Shown here piece by piece: positions 26,793-37,107 of a DNA stretch of 64,000 nucleotides. Source of the DNA: Deltaproteobacteria bacterium (GTDB lineage Bacteria > Desulfobacterota > DSM-4660 > Desulfatiglandales > Desulfatiglandaceae). Position numbers and translations under genes: made by a program. Each line of letters starts with the position of its first letter. The first letter of the stretch is position 1. The stretch lies in assembly GCA_021737785.1 (NCBI GenBank), contig JAIPDI010000002.1, forward strand, positions 124,001 through 188,000. The letters run 5' to 3'. The notes below the pieces were generated by a model. That model searched no databases. It was not told where the DNA came from and saw only the letters and a program-made list of their open reading frames with translations.

Positions 26793-28835
26793 TCATCCAT
26801 CAGCCCGGCCGACGGGCGTCACTTCAACGAGATTACAATGAAAGGCGCAGCTTTGGCCCATGTCGGTAAGGGCCTGACTGGTCAATTCATTAATCCCATG
26901 CTTTCCAGGCATGAAGCGGGGCCAGTAGAGCCCTTCCGCCACCGTAACCCCCGGCCCTGTCCGATCGGTTATCCGCGCGAATAAGAAGACCTCGCCCCGA
27001 TCATTGAACACCCGCACCTGCATGTTCTCATCGATTCCCCGCCCCCTTGCATCGTCAGGATGGATCATCAGGGTGGGTGGACCGGCCTGATCCCGAAGAT
27101 CGTCAATTTCATTAAAGGTGGAATTGAGAAACTGATGACGCGGCGGGGTGATCAACTGAAGGCCGAACCGGCCCTCCCCCGCCCCATCCACGCTTGGGTC
27201 GCCGTTTGGGAGCGGATCCAGTCCCCGGGCCGCCATGCTGCAGGAATAAAACTCGACTCTACCTGACGGGGTGCCGAAGCCGTCTGAAAATACATCGGCC
27301 GGCACGTTCAGCCGAATGGGGCGTCCTTCCTCCAGACGATCCGGCGTAATCCCTTTCAGATACGGCGAATCAGAGGCCAAAAGCGCCTCGATAATCTCTG
27401 ATTCGGTCTGGTTGAAACAGGGCTCGTTGAAACCGAACCGGTGCGCCAGTTCTTGAAAGATGGAGAGGCTGGAACGGGCCTCTCCGACCGGTTCGATGAC
27501 CGGACGCGCCATCTGAAGGTAATAGTGCCCATAGCTTCTGTACAGGTCCGTGGATTCCATGGAAGTGGCGGAGGGAAGCACAAAATCCGCATACAGGGCG
27601 GTCTCGCTCATGACGATTTCATGAACCACCGTGAACAGGTCTTCTCTCAGAAGTCCCTGCATGACCTGTCTCGAATCAGGGGCAACCACCGCCGGGTTGC
27701 TGTGGTAGACGTGAAGACCCTTAACCGGTGGGTCCTGAAGCCTGGTGAGTGCCGCGCCGAGTTGCACCATATTGATGGTCCGCGCGGCAGTGGGGGCCAA
27801 ATTTTCCTGGAGCACGGCCTCCATGTTAAAGGCAAAGGCCGCGGACGTGGAGCGTGTAATCCCGCCGCCCTTTTTATGGACGGCCCCCACCAGGGCTGGA
27901 AGGAGGGCGATGGTCCGCATGGCCATGCCGCCTTTGAGCTGGCGTGAAGGCCCCCAGCCCGTGCGGATGTAAGGGGCGCGGGCGCTCCCGTATCGAATGG
28001 CCAGGTCCTCTATCCGATCTGCCGGAACGCCGGTGATTTCCGCTGCGCGTCGGGGCGCGTATTCATCGAGGCGGGGTCGGAACCGTTCAAAACCGACTGT
28101 CTCCTCGGCAATGAATCCCGTGTCTATCAGTCCTTTTCTGACCAGGACATGCATGATTCCCAGGGCAAGCGCAGCGTCTGTCCCCGGCCTCAGTTTGAGA
28201 TGGATATCCGCCTCTTGTGCGGTGCGGTTCGCGTAGGGATCGATCGCCGCAATGACGGCGCCGTTTTGGCGGGCCTTCAGGAAAAAAGGCCATGCATGCA
28301 TATTGGTGGAGAGGGTGTTGGTCCCCCAGAGGATAATCAGGTCTGAATCCACCGTGGATTCAATATCGGTGGTGGGAATGCTTCCCATGCTGGCGGAAAA
28401 CCCTGCCTCGGTGGCTGCGCTGCAGATGGTCCTGAGCAGCCTGGAAGCGCCCAATCTGTGAAAGAAAGGATGACCGGCATGAAACTGGATGACCCCCATG
28501 GTCCCTGCATAGGAATAGGGGAGGACGGCCTCGCCGCCGAAATCAGAAATGATCCGTTTATAGCGTTCCACGATTTCATGCAGGGCCTGATCCCATGAAA
28601 CCGGAGCGAACTTCCCTTCCCCTTTTTTCCCCACCCTTTTCAACGGGTGATGAATTCGAAGCGGCGAGTGAACGCGCTCCCCATAGTGTTTGACCTTCAC
28701 GCAGATGGCGCCGCGGGTAAAGGGATGGTCCGGATCCCCTTTGACCGACACCACCCGCCCGCCTTCCACCCCCACAAGGAGCCCGCAGGTGTCGGGGCAG
28801 TCGTGTGGGCACACGGAGCGTTTATAGATAACCAT
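26793..28835 (-). CDS. Molybdopterin-dependent oxidoreductase (DMSO reductase family)
   Basis: 680 residues from the ATG at 28835 (MVIYKRSVCPHDCPDTCG), 7 nt behind GGAG; the frame from 28874 lacks support. The N-terminal [4Fe-4S] motif CPHDCPDTC ... AICVK is followed by the Mo-bisMGD domain (SYAGTMGVIQFHAG, LIILWGTNTLSTNMHAW, GWGPSRQLKGGMAMRTIALL) and a C-terminal dinucleotide-binding domain (LQLITPPRHQFLNSTF). There is no Tat signal, so it is cytoplasmic. No electron-transfer or membrane subunit gene is adjacent. Substrate cannot be deduced. Confidence 0.93.
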   Translation of the reverse strand: MVIYKRSVCPHDCPDTCGLLVGVEGGRVVSVKGDPDHPFTRGAICVKVKHYGERVHSPLRIHHPLKRVGKKGEGKFAPVSWDQALHEIVERYKRIISDFGGEAVLPYSYAGTMGVIQFHAGHPFFHRLGASRLLRTICSAATEAGFSASMGSIPTTDIESTVDSDLIILWGTNTLSTNMHAWPFFLKARQNGAVIAAIDPYANRTAQEADIHLKLRPGTDAALALGIMHVLVRKGLIDTGFIAEETVGFERFRPRLDEYAPRRAAEITGVPADRIEDLAIRYGSARAPYIRTGWGPSRQLKGGMAMRTIALLPALVGAVHKKGGGITRSTSAAFAFNMEAVLQENLAPTAARTINMVQLGAALTRLQDPPVKGLHVYHSNPAVVAPDSRQVMQGLLREDLFTVVHEIVMSETALYADFVLPSATSMESTDLYRSYGHYYLQMARPVIEPVGEARSSLSIFQELAHRFGFNEPCFNQTESEIIEALLASDSPYLKGITPDRLEEGRPIRLNVPADVFSDGFGTPSGRVEFYSCSMAARGLDPLPNGDPSVDGAGEGRFGLQLITPPRHQFLNSTFNEIDDLRDQAGPPTLMIHPDDARGRGIDENMQVRVFNDRGEVFLFARITDRTGPGVTVAEGLYWPRFMPGKHGINELTSQALTDMGQSCAFHCNLVEVTPVGRADG

Positions 28836-29159
28836 GATTCTTCTCCGGTTATGCCAAGCATTTAATTTTTCCAATATACATGCGTGAAAAGGAAAAAGGC
28901 AAGGGGCAGGTTGTTGCGGCGCCTCCCGGCATCCCGCCGAAAATCCTAAGACACGAGACCTCCTGGCGCTTCATGCATCCTTTTTCTACTCGTTCAATAG
29001 CTGAAAGGAGTCCATCCAGAGTATTGTCTTGGTAGCGCCTATCAACACGGAGAAATCGAAGGTGTTTCCGGAAGCCCAGGGAGAGCGTGCCGCCGGCAAT
29101 GGTATCTCGATTCCCTGCCGGCAGCACGTTTTTGACGAGATGATGGGATATGGGTCTTT

Positions 29160-30986
29160 TTACTCGCCGCTCACATTGATGGCCTCCCCATCAAAATAGA
29201 TGTCATAGCCGGTCCCGTCGCTCCTGAGTACGGCAAGCCCAAATAAAAATTCATAATAGCCTTGAGGCAAAAACCCCCTGAAGATTTCATAGTCTTCAAG
29301 CTGAAACAGCTCACCCATGTAACTGGGTATGCTGGGCAGGACCCGGGTCTGGTCCTTCGCCTTCTCCCATATGCCGTTCGGTGAAAAGTGGTAGATGGTG
29401 AATGTTTCAGATCCCTTGAAAGGGTATGCGATGGCAGCGGCGAACCACTCCGCATCAACACCTTTCAGGCTGTTGGGATGGAGGCAGTATGTCACCAGAA
29501 GGTAATCGGAAGTGGTTGCCTCAAAGGGATCAAGGTCATCCCATGGTGCTGTGGCAGCATCCAAAAGACGGGTTTCGATTTTTGTTTCTTCTCCGTTTGC
29601 GGTTTCCGGACTTATGTAGAAGAAGGCCTCAGCTTCACCAGCCGCAGTCGAAACGGTCGTTGTGCGGATTTCCGGATCCGGTTCGGTAAAGAGCTTTTTT
29701 ATGGTGGCAACTGCAGCTCTTTCACTTAGAGAATCCGGCGGATAGGGCCTGTTGTTTACGACATCCCAGTTCTGGTCCCATGGGCGGCTTGGATCTTTGA
29801 TGACAGCGTGAATGCCGAACCATTCCTCGTCCCACCAGTTACCGGGGAAATTTCCCGCCGGACCCGAAGCCGTCCCGTCATGGGTACCGGGGCTACATTG
29901 GCTGCATCCCTGTTTGTCCCATTGGTCGGCCCACATGAAAAGCATGCCGCCCGAAGATACCCCATTGTTTACGGTGGAGTTCTGTACCATGTCCTGGTAG
30001 TGGTATTTGATGAACGTCCCTTGTCCTGCTGCGTTGTTGGGGAGTTCTTCGGGGATGCCTGTAGGATAAGGGTCATCCGGCACGTGCATGGATGCGGGAG
30101 CGCCCCATTCGGTCATCAGCAGGGGCTTACCGCTCCTGGACTTGTACCCTGTCCAGAAACCGGCGGTAAATCCGCTGTTAGGGCCTGAGCTGCTGGAATC
30201 TCCTCGGTAATTATTGATACCCCAGGCATCAACATAGGGCATGACGTTGCCGTTTTCGTTTGGCCCGATCTGGTTGACGGCATCAAGGGATTCAAAAGCG
30301 TCGTCGATCAATGCCACTGTTGTAATTTTGGCGGGGGCGATTTCCTTGATCATTTTTGCCGTTTTATTGACCCATTCCCAGAATGCCGGGTCGTTTTTAA
30401 ATTCCGCGTTCAGTTCGTTTCCTATCATAAAGCCCATCACCGCAGGGTGATCTTTCAATTCGGTTGCGAGCCGCCGGTACTCGTTTTCGAGCCGGCCCTG
30501 ATAGGGCTGTTGCGACCAGTTGTTCTCCGTATATACGCCCACGAGCAGATAGATGGGATCGTTTCCATTGTTGTACAACATATCCAGAAACTTGTCGTGT
30601 TTGATATCGAATTGCCTGTTCGTGCAAAGGGGATCAACCGTATAGTCGCCGGCCGCACATGTCCACATGGCGTAAAGCCTGATAACATTGACCCCGGAAG
30701 CCCTCATTTTGGGAACATCCCTTTCTACGATGTTTTTCCAGACCATCTCCTGACCCTCGAAATTATAGAAATAGTCTCCATAAGGGGTCGTGCTGGGTGC
30801 GTTGCCGATGGGAAGCGGATAGTAGCACATCCCTTTTGCAAAAAAGGTCTTCCCGTTGAGCAACATATCGTATCCCTGAAAAGACCAGTTGCTGGTGGCA
30901 GCGCTCGCGGTTCCCAATAAGGACAAAACAAAAAACGCAGCCGGAATGATCGTCGCCAGTCTTTTGTAACACTGAAAATATCGCAT
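29160..30986 (-). CDS. Secreted clan-A glycoside hydrolase / glucanosyltransferase-like
   Basis: 608 residues with a Sec signal (FFVLSLLGTASA, cleavage about residue 29). The TIM-barrel domain spans about residues 32-400. FFAKGMCYYPLPIG near the N-terminus, the acid/base in MGFMIGNELNAEF and the nucleophile in LLMTEWGAP are placed as in clan GH-A and resemble GH72-type beta-glucanosyltransferases. A C-terminal domain of about 170 residues is unassigned. It would act on an extracellular glucan. Exact family unsure. Confidence 0.75.
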   Translation of the reverse strand: MRYFQCYKRLATIIPAAFFVLSLLGTASAATSNWSFQGYDMLLNGKTFFAKGMCYYPLPIGNAPSTTPYGDYFYNFEGQEMVWKNIVERDVPKMRASGVNVIRLYAMWTCAAGDYTVDPLCTNRQFDIKHDKFLDMLYNNGNDPIYLLVGVYTENNWSQQPYQGRLENEYRRLATELKDHPAVMGFMIGNELNAEFKNDPAFWEWVNKTAKMIKEIAPAKITTVALIDDAFESLDAVNQIGPNENGNVMPYVDAWGINNYRGDSSSSGPNSGFTAGFWTGYKSRSGKPLLMTEWGAPASMHVPDDPYPTGIPEELPNNAAGQGTFIKYHYQDMVQNSTVNNGVSSGGMLFMWADQWDKQGCSQCSPGTHDGTASGPAGNFPGNWWDEEWFGIHAVIKDPSRPWDQNWDVVNNRPYPPDSLSERAAVATIKKLFTEPDPEIRTTTVSTAAGEAEAFFYISPETANGEETKIETRLLDAATAPWDDLDPFEATTSDYLLVTYCLHPNSLKGVDAEWFAAAIAYPFKGSETFTIYHFSPNGIWEKAKDQTRVLPSIPSYMGELFQLEDYEIFRGFLPQGYYEFLFGLAVLRSDGTGYDIYFDGEAINVSGE

Positions 30987-31077
30987 ATTATCTCTCCTTT
31001 CAATATGTTAGATTCTTACCCCTTCATTCTGAGAGATTATCTCTCAGACGTTCGGTAACACGTTGAGATCAGAACCC

Positions 31078-31180
31078 TACTTAGGAATTCCGAATTGAGG
31101 AATTAAGGAATTGGTGGGATGAGACATCATTTGGTAAAATTCCATAATCCCTAAATTCCTAAATTCCTAAATTTCAAATA
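31078..31180. repeat. Imperfect inverted array of GGAATT(TA) units
   Basis: Units of the form TAGGAATT / TGAGGAATT / AAGGAATT on the left and AATTCCTAAATTCCTAAATT on the right face each other across about 30 nt. A similar unit run occurs at 54003-54045. The remainder of the 829-nt gap 30987-31815 contains no gene that I can support. Confidence 0.55.
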
Positions 31181-31815
31181 TTTTTGGTTAGAATTTTTGA
31201 TTCATGGGTGGGACACGTTATCACGTTATTCGGTTTGTATTGCGCCAGTTCTTCAGCCGTCTGGTTTTCCTCCCTTTTCAAAGTAGCGTGATTGTTGATG
31301 ATACCTCATTTCAATACAATGTAAATGGGGTAATGCCGGTATTGCGGTAAGAAATTGACGGTAATCTTCGAAGACAGTGATTTAGAGAATTTGTCCAGCC
31401 AGACATCCAGCAGCTTCAGGCGCGGTACCCACTTGGGATGTCTTCCCCTAATGGCCCGGTCTGAAGCCGCTCATATTTTCTTGCAATTATCTTGACCCGC
31501 AAGGCCGCTCCCTCTATACTTCCCCGGATTAAAAAGCCTGGTTCACCCTAAAGCCGATGGAGACCTGGACCCTGAAAGGCAGGAATTGTCTCTCACAGAG
31601 TCCACTGAGTCACAGAGTTTCATCTGAAAGGTATTGAGTTTATTCTTGATTACGTCGATTATCCTGTTGAATTCGGTTACGATGCTCCGAAGGCCCATTC
31701 ATCAGGGCGGGTGATAGATCAGAAAACGTACCCGTTTACCCCCATAGTCCCGCTGCAGCCCAACCGGGAAAATAGCGTGACGGGATCATCAATATCAGAA
31801 GAAAGGAATGTATAG

Positions 31816-32181
31816 ATGAAAAGAAACATATCGGCTGTACTGTTAATCCTGTTGTTTGCCTTTGTGGTCACCGTGGGCGCCGAGGATCGCTTCGGCGTTT
31901 CAGTTTATCCCGGGGCCGGCTATGACGATGCCACCTCAAAGCAGCTCAAGGATATGATGCAAGTGGAGGCCGCCTGTTTTCAGACGAACGACGGAATCGC
32001 GGATGTTGCGGCATTCTACAAGAAACAAGCCGGGCTCAGGCCCGTGGGAGCACCCACCAGCGAAGGCGCCATGTTTAAGAGTGACACTGTGGACGTCACC
32101 GTTCAGAATCCCTGGATGGACATGAAAAGCGGCAAAATGATTCACAAGACCTTGATATCCATTGTCAAACATCCCGAATAA
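31816..32181 (+). CDS. Small secreted protein of unknown function
   Basis: 121 residues. Sec signal peptide MKRNISAVLLILLFAFVVTVGA (cleavage near residue 22), then a compact mature domain with VSVYPGAGYDDATSKQL and VAAFYKKQAGLRPVG. An AAAGGA lies about 9 nt upstream. Resembles hypothetical periplasmic proteins of Desulfobacterota by general look only. No assigned function; followed by a strong hairpin. Confidence 0.7.
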   Translation: MKRNISAVLLILLFAFVVTVGAEDRFGVSVYPGAGYDDATSKQLKDMMQVEAACFQTNDGIADVAAFYKKQAGLRPVGAPTSEGAMFKSDTVDVTVQNPWMDMKSGKMIHKTLISIVKHPE

Positions 32182-32206
32182 CGAACCATCGCCATAGACC
32201 AACCCC

Positions 32207-32244
32207 GTCGCCGCAAATGCCCTGCATCCGGCATGTGCGGCGAC
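32207..32244 (+). terminator. Hairpin after small secreted protein gene
   Basis: GTCGCCGCA (32207-32215) pairs perfectly with TGCGGCGAC (32236-32244), with an inner ATGCC/GGCAT stem; it is followed by the pyrimidine run TTCTCCCTT. Placed 26 nt after the stop codon. Confidence 0.6.
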
Positions 32245-32347
32245 TTCTCCCTTGACCCACTGACGTCGTTTTTCTATATTTCATGCATTACCTCAATGAA
32301 CGCAAAGGGGTGTGTGTTACGTTTACACCCATGTATGGAGGCTGATG

Positions 32348-33601
32348 ATGTTTACATTTCTTCATGCGGCGGATGTTCATTTGGATTCACCGCTTAAAGG
32401 CTTGTTCCCATACGAAGGTGCGCCGGATGTGGATGAGATTCGGGGCGCCACAAGGCAGGCACTGGATAATCTGGTCAATTTTGTCCTTTCTGAAAAAGTC
32501 CCCTTGGTTCTCATTGCCGGTGACCTTTATGACGGGGACTGGCAGGATTTCAATACGCCGCTTTATTTTGCCAAACAAATGCAGCGGTTGGGTGAAGCCG
32601 GGGTGCGCGTTGCCGTGGTTCGGGGAAACCATGATGCCGCAAACACCATGACCAAAACACTGATCATGCCTGACAACGTTAAAACCTTCAGATCACGAAA
32701 ACCGGAAACATGGATACTGGAGGAGCTGGGCGTTGCCGTTCACGGGCAAAGCTATCCCAAGCAGGACGTGACGGAAAACCTGGCAATAGACTATCCCGAT
32801 CCTATCCCCGGGATGCTCAATATCGGCATGTTGCACTGTTTGATTTCAGGTTCCCGGGGCCACCTGCCGTACGCCCCGTGTACATTGGACGAGCTTGCAG
32901 CCAAGGGATATAACTACTGGGCACTGGGCCATGTCCATGAGCATGCCGTATTACGACAGCAGCCCCTGATCGTCTATTCAGGGTGCATCCAGGGCCGGCA
33001 TATCAAAGAGACCGGCCAGAAGGGGTGCGTGCTGGTGGAGGTGGAAAACAACGGGCTGAAAACCGAGTTCGTGCCCTTGGATGTGTTTCGCTGGGTCAAA
33101 GTCACAGCGGACATTGGCGGAGCTGAAACCCTGGAACAAGTGACGACCCTTTTTGGACAAGGCCTTGAAGACGTGATGGCGAAACAAGGTGGCCGTCCAT
33201 GCTGTGTTCGGGTGGACCTGCGAGGGCGTTGTCCGATTCATGGTCGTTTATCCATTGATCCCGAAACAGTATCCGCCAATATTCGAGCCGTGGCCACAGA
33301 TGTTTCCCGTGGCAGGGCATGGGTTGAGAAGGTTGAGCTGGATACTGCACCGGATTTTGATGTTGAGGCGCTTGCTCGAAGCGACACCCCCCAAGGCGAG
33401 CTTCTTCGCTATTTGGACGAGCTTGCATTCAGCTCACAATTATATCAGGATCTCGGTGTGGATCTGACGCAGTTGAAATCAAAATTGTCCGGCAGTCATG
33501 TGGTCGTACCCGAAGGTAAAATGGACCGAATGCTCATGGATGCCAGAGATGTGTTGTTGACCATGCTGGCTGACATGGAGGGCAAGGAACAGAAGTCATG
33601 A
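32348..33601 (+). CDS. yhaO: SbcD/YhaO-type DNA repair phosphoesterase
   Basis: 417 residues from the second of two ATGs (32345, 32348), 6 nt behind GGAGG. The calcineurin-fold nuclease motifs follow in order: HAADVHLDSPL (D-x-H), IAGDLYDGD, VRGNHDAAN, HCLISG and WALGHVHEH. This is an Mre11/SbcD-like nuclease of the YhaO group. Its last codon overlaps the start of the SbcC/YhaN-like ATPase gene (ATGA), so the two form a DNA-end-processing complex by family analogy. Confidence 0.92.
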   Translation: MFTFLHAADVHLDSPLKGLFPYEGAPDVDEIRGATRQALDNLVNFVLSEKVPLVLIAGDLYDGDWQDFNTPLYFAKQMQRLGEAGVRVAVVRGNHDAANTMTKTLIMPDNVKTFRSRKPETWILEELGVAVHGQSYPKQDVTENLAIDYPDPIPGMLNIGMLHCLISGSRGHLPYAPCTLDELAAKGYNYWALGHVHEHAVLRQQPLIVYSGCIQGRHIKETGQKGCVLVEVENNGLKTEFVPLDVFRWVKVTADIGGAETLEQVTTLFGQGLEDVMAKQGGRPCCVRVDLRGRCPIHGRLSIDPETVSANIRAVATDVSRGRAWVEKVELDTAPDFDVEALARSDTPQGELLRYLDELAFSSQLYQDLGVDLTQLKSKLSGSHVVVPEGKMDRMLMDARDVLLTMLADMEGKEQKS

Positions 33602-36600
33602 AAATCGCGGCACTCAAGCTCGTTGCTTTTGGTCCGTTTACGGATAAGGCCCTGGATTTTTCGAGCAACGGGTACGGATTGCATGTGGTCTTTGGCCCCA
33701 ACGAAGCAGGTAAAAGCACGGCGTTGAGGGCATTGCAGGCGCTGTTGTACGGATTCGACCATATTGTCCGGGACGCTTGGCTTCACGAATCCAACAAACT
33801 GGTGGTAGGTGGCGCCTTGGCATTGGCCAATGGCGATTTACTGAATTTAACGCGCTACAAACGCCGCAAAAACGATCTCATCAACGAAGCTACCGGCCAG
33901 CCCTTTAATCAAGCGGACTTGGACACCATTTTGGGCCGCATGGGACGGGAGGCATTTGAACACGCCTTCGGCATTTCCCATGACTCGCTGCTCCGGGGGG
34001 TAGAAAGCGTGTTGGCGGCCGGAGGTGATTTGGGTCAGGCGCTTTTTGCAGCCACTTCCGGGCTGAATACCCTAAAAAGGGTGATGACCCGGCTCAATGA
34101 GCAGCAAAGGCTGCTGTTTACCCCGCAGGGGCAAAAACCCCTTATCAATGCCGGGGTGGCAGAACTGAACAAGCTGAGAAAAATGCAACGCGACGCGTCG
34201 GCCAGCCATCACCAATGGAAAAAAATGAAAAAGCGGTTGGATGATCTTCAGCAACGAGAAGTTGAAGAGATCAACCATGGCGAAGCCCTGGGGACCGAAA
34301 TCAGCTTGTTATCCCGTCACCGCGATGCCTTCAAATTTGTCGCCCTTCGGGAACAGTTGGAAAAGGAGGTCTTTGAACTCGGAGTGGTTCCTGATCTGGC
34401 AGATGATTTTCCACAGCGCAGGGTCGAAACACAGGTGGCCATCAAACAATCTCGTGAGGTTGAAAGGCATTTGACCCAGGAGTTGGCCCATATCGACAAA
34501 AAGCTGGAAACACTTTCCTATGATGAAAACATCATCGCCCATGAGGCATTGATCAAGGCATTGGCAGATAAAGCAAATGTGCATGCCCAGGCCGCCCTGG
34601 ACAGCAAGGGACTCAGGGCGAGGATATACCAGCACAACGAATCGGCCCAGCAGGCGTTGGACCTTCTCCGGCCGGGCTTACGCTTGACTTCCGTCAAAGG
34701 GCTGCGCCTGTCCAAGCCTGAAAAGGGCAAGATCCAAAGGCTCGGTGCCAAGGGCGCAAAACTGGAGGCGTCTTCTGATAGTGCTCATAAGGCCTTGCAC
34801 TCGGCCAAAGCGCATCTGAAAAAGGCACAAGCCGATCTTGATCAACTGGAAGCGCCCAAAGACACCTCGGCGCTTGCGGATTGTCTGGAACGGGCCGCGG
34901 AACACGGCAAACTGGAAGAACGCCTGGCAGCTGCCGAGGCTCAAGTGGGACTGTCCGAAGAACAGGTCCATGCAGACCTTGCGGCCCTGGGGCTGTGGAC
35001 CGGCGATATATCGGCATTGGAAAGGCTGTCCCTGCCTGCGGAAGAAACCATGCGCCGCTTTGAGACCGATCTGGCTGACGCGGACCAAAACCTTGCCGAC
35101 ATCAAAAAGGAAGGCATCCGAATCCAACGAGTGCTCAAAGACAAGGAAAAAGCCCTTGCCGAATTGACACAAATGCGAGATCTCCCGTCGTCCAAGGATC
35201 TTGGGTCGGATCGCACCCTGCGGGACAAGGGGTGGCGGTCTGTCCGCAGGGTATGGCTGGAAGGGGGTGATCTTGATCAGGATTTTATGAAGCACTTTTC
35301 CGGAACCATTGATCTTGCCCAGGCATATGAGAAAAGTGTGGTCAGAGCAGATGATACAGCAGATGTGTTGCGAGACCATGCGGATGCCGTTGCCCGTGCC
35401 GAGGCGTTCAGGGTGGAAATCCAGGACCAAAAAGAACATTTCAACGACATAATGGCCCAAAGAGACGCTTTGCATGAAGGCCGCACCGACCTTTGGAACA
35501 GCTGGTTAACGTTATGGGGGCCGCTGGGGATAGAACCGTTGACGCCCCGGGAAATGGCGGTGTGGGTTGGCAGGGCAGGTGAACTCAGGCGCAAGGCATC
35601 GGAAGTCAGAGAGCGCCGAATTGCGGCGAAGCAATTACGTGAGGATATGGGTCGTATGAGGTCTGATGTGGCCACAGCCCTTGAGTGCATGGCAGTCCAA
35701 GTCCCCGAAAGCATCAGTTATGCCGCCATCACTGAATTGGCCAAACGGACGGTCCAGCATCATGACCGATTGCGCCAAGATCGACTGGATCTCGACCTTC
35801 GCATTCGGGCGCTAAAAGAAGAGATCGAAAATAGCACGGAGCGAAAAATCGAATCCGAGCAGAATCTGGAGGAATGGTCGGCCGACTGGGCGAGGGCCGT
35901 TTCCAGACTGGGTTTTTCCAAAGATGCCCTGCCGGACGAGGTGAACGATTTTGTCCTGGCCTTGGACGATGTTTTCGTGGAATTGGAAAAAGCCAAAGAA
36001 AAGCAGCAGCGTATCGATGCCATGCAAAAGAATCATGTGGCCTATGGCCGGGAGGTGGCTGATGCGGTGGCGAAACTGGCCCCGGACCTGAAAGATCTTG
36101 AGCCCGAACCTGCTGTCATGGCGTTGCATGGCCGGTTGGCAGGAGACAAAGAGAGACGACAAGAATACCGATTGCTGGAAGAGGACAAGCGTAAAAAGCA
36201 TGCAGCCCTTTCAAAAGAACAGGAAAAATTGGCAGGCCTTGAAGAGGCCATCCGTCTGTTATGTATGGATGCTTGCACCAATACTGCCGATAACCTCCCC
36301 GATATCGAGAAACGCGCTGCAAGGAAAACCAACTTGGAGGGGAGGCTCGGGACAATCAATGAAAGGCTGATGGAACTGGCATCAGGCCAGAATTTGGAGG
36401 AATTCGTTGTGCAGGTGAAGGCGCACGACCCGGATGAACTGGCTGCTAAACTGGACCGACTCGAGGCTGAAAAACAAGAATCCCTCAAAAAACAAAAGAC
36501 CATCGTACAAGACATTGCCCTGGCTGAAAAAGAACTTCAATCGATCGGCGGCGAATCTGTTGCCGTCATCATCGCCGAAGAAGCGGAAGGACTTGTCGGG

Positions 36601-37107
36601 AAGATTCAGTCCGATGTGGAACACTATGTCAAACTGAGGTTGGCATCAGCCATATTGACCATGGCCATCGAACGCTATCGGCAAAGCAATCAAAGTCCTG
36701 TTCTGTCCGCGGCCAGTGAATATTTCAAGACCATGACGGGGGAGTCGTTTGCAGGGCTGAGGGCCGATTACGATGAAAAGGGAGATCCGGTGATAAAGGC
36801 GATACGGCCCGACGGCGTTTTGCTTTGCGTCGAGGAAATGAGCGACGGCAGCAGAGACCAACTTTTTCTGTCGTTAAGATTAGGGGGACTCGAGAAATAC
36901 GTCGATAATAACGGTCCCATGCCGTTTGTTGTAGACGATGTGCTGGTTCACTTTGATGATGAACGTGCGGCGGCTGCCCTGAAGGCATTGGGAAACCTGT
37001 CAAAAAAGACCCAGGTGATCTTCTTCACCCATCACCGACACCTTGTAGAGTTGGCCGGTCAACATGTGGATACTTCCCTGTTGTTCCAACACACCCTCCA
37101 TCATTGA
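33598..37107 (+). CDS. yhaN: YhaN/SbcC-like SMC-family ATPase
   Basis: 1169 residues. The N-terminal Walker A (GPNEAGKST, residues about 38-46) is followed by AAA_27-type YhaN sequence (LYGFDHIVRDAW). Long alternating coiled coils run from about residue 190 to 1000. The C-terminal signature (EMSDGSRDQLFLSLRL) and Walker B (FVVDDVLVHFDDER) precede FFTHHRHLVELA. It pairs with the upstream nuclease as a Rad50/Mre11-like complex. Its last 7 bases overlap the 3' end of the convergent P-type ATPase gene. Confidence 0.93.
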   Translation: MKIAALKLVAFGPFTDKALDFSSNGYGLHVVFGPNEAGKSTALRALQALLYGFDHIVRDAWLHESNKLVVGGALALANGDLLNLTRYKRRKNDLINEATGQPFNQADLDTILGRMGREAFEHAFGISHDSLLRGVESVLAAGGDLGQALFAATSGLNTLKRVMTRLNEQQRLLFTPQGQKPLINAGVAELNKLRKMQRDASASHHQWKKMKKRLDDLQQREVEEINHGEALGTEISLLSRHRDAFKFVALREQLEKEVFELGVVPDLADDFPQRRVETQVAIKQSREVERHLTQELAHIDKKLETLSYDENIIAHEALIKALADKANVHAQAALDSKGLRARIYQHNESAQQALDLLRPGLRLTSVKGLRLSKPEKGKIQRLGAKGAKLEASSDSAHKALHSAKAHLKKAQADLDQLEAPKDTSALADCLERAAEHGKLEERLAAAEAQVGLSEEQVHADLAALGLWTGDISALERLSLPAEETMRRFETDLADADQNLADIKKEGIRIQRVLKDKEKALAELTQMRDLPSSKDLGSDRTLRDKGWRSVRRVWLEGGDLDQDFMKHFSGTIDLAQAYEKSVVRADDTADVLRDHADAVARAEAFRVEIQDQKEHFNDIMAQRDALHEGRTDLWNSWLTLWGPLGIEPLTPREMAVWVGRAGELRRKASEVRERRIAAKQLREDMGRMRSDVATALECMAVQVPESISYAAITELAKRTVQHHDRLRQDRLDLDLRIRALKEEIENSTERKIESEQNLEEWSADWARAVSRLGFSKDALPDEVNDFVLALDDVFVELEKAKEKQQRIDAMQKNHVAYGREVADAVAKLAPDLKDLEPEPAVMALHGRLAGDKERRQEYRLLEEDKRKKHAALSKEQEKLAGLEEAIRLLCMDACTNTADNLPDIEKRAARKTNLEGRLGTINERLMELASGQNLEEFVVQVKAHDPDELAAKLDRLEAEKQESLKKQKTIVQDIALAEKELQSIGGESVAVIIAEEAEGLVGKIQSDVEHYVKLRLASAILTMAIERYRQSNQSPVLSAASEYFKTMTGESFAGLRADYDEKGDPVIKAIRPDGVLLCVEEMSDGSRDQLFLSLRLGGLEKYVDNNGPMPFVVDDVLVHFDDERAAAALKALGNLSKKTQVIFFTHHRHLVELAGQHVDTSLLFQHTLHH

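Noticed and set aside
28849-29159. Possible small minus-strand gene between the molybdopterin oxidoreductase and glycosidase genes
   Set aside because: The 92-codon frame overlaps the oxidoreductase leader and shows no family features; the gap is best left as non-coding.
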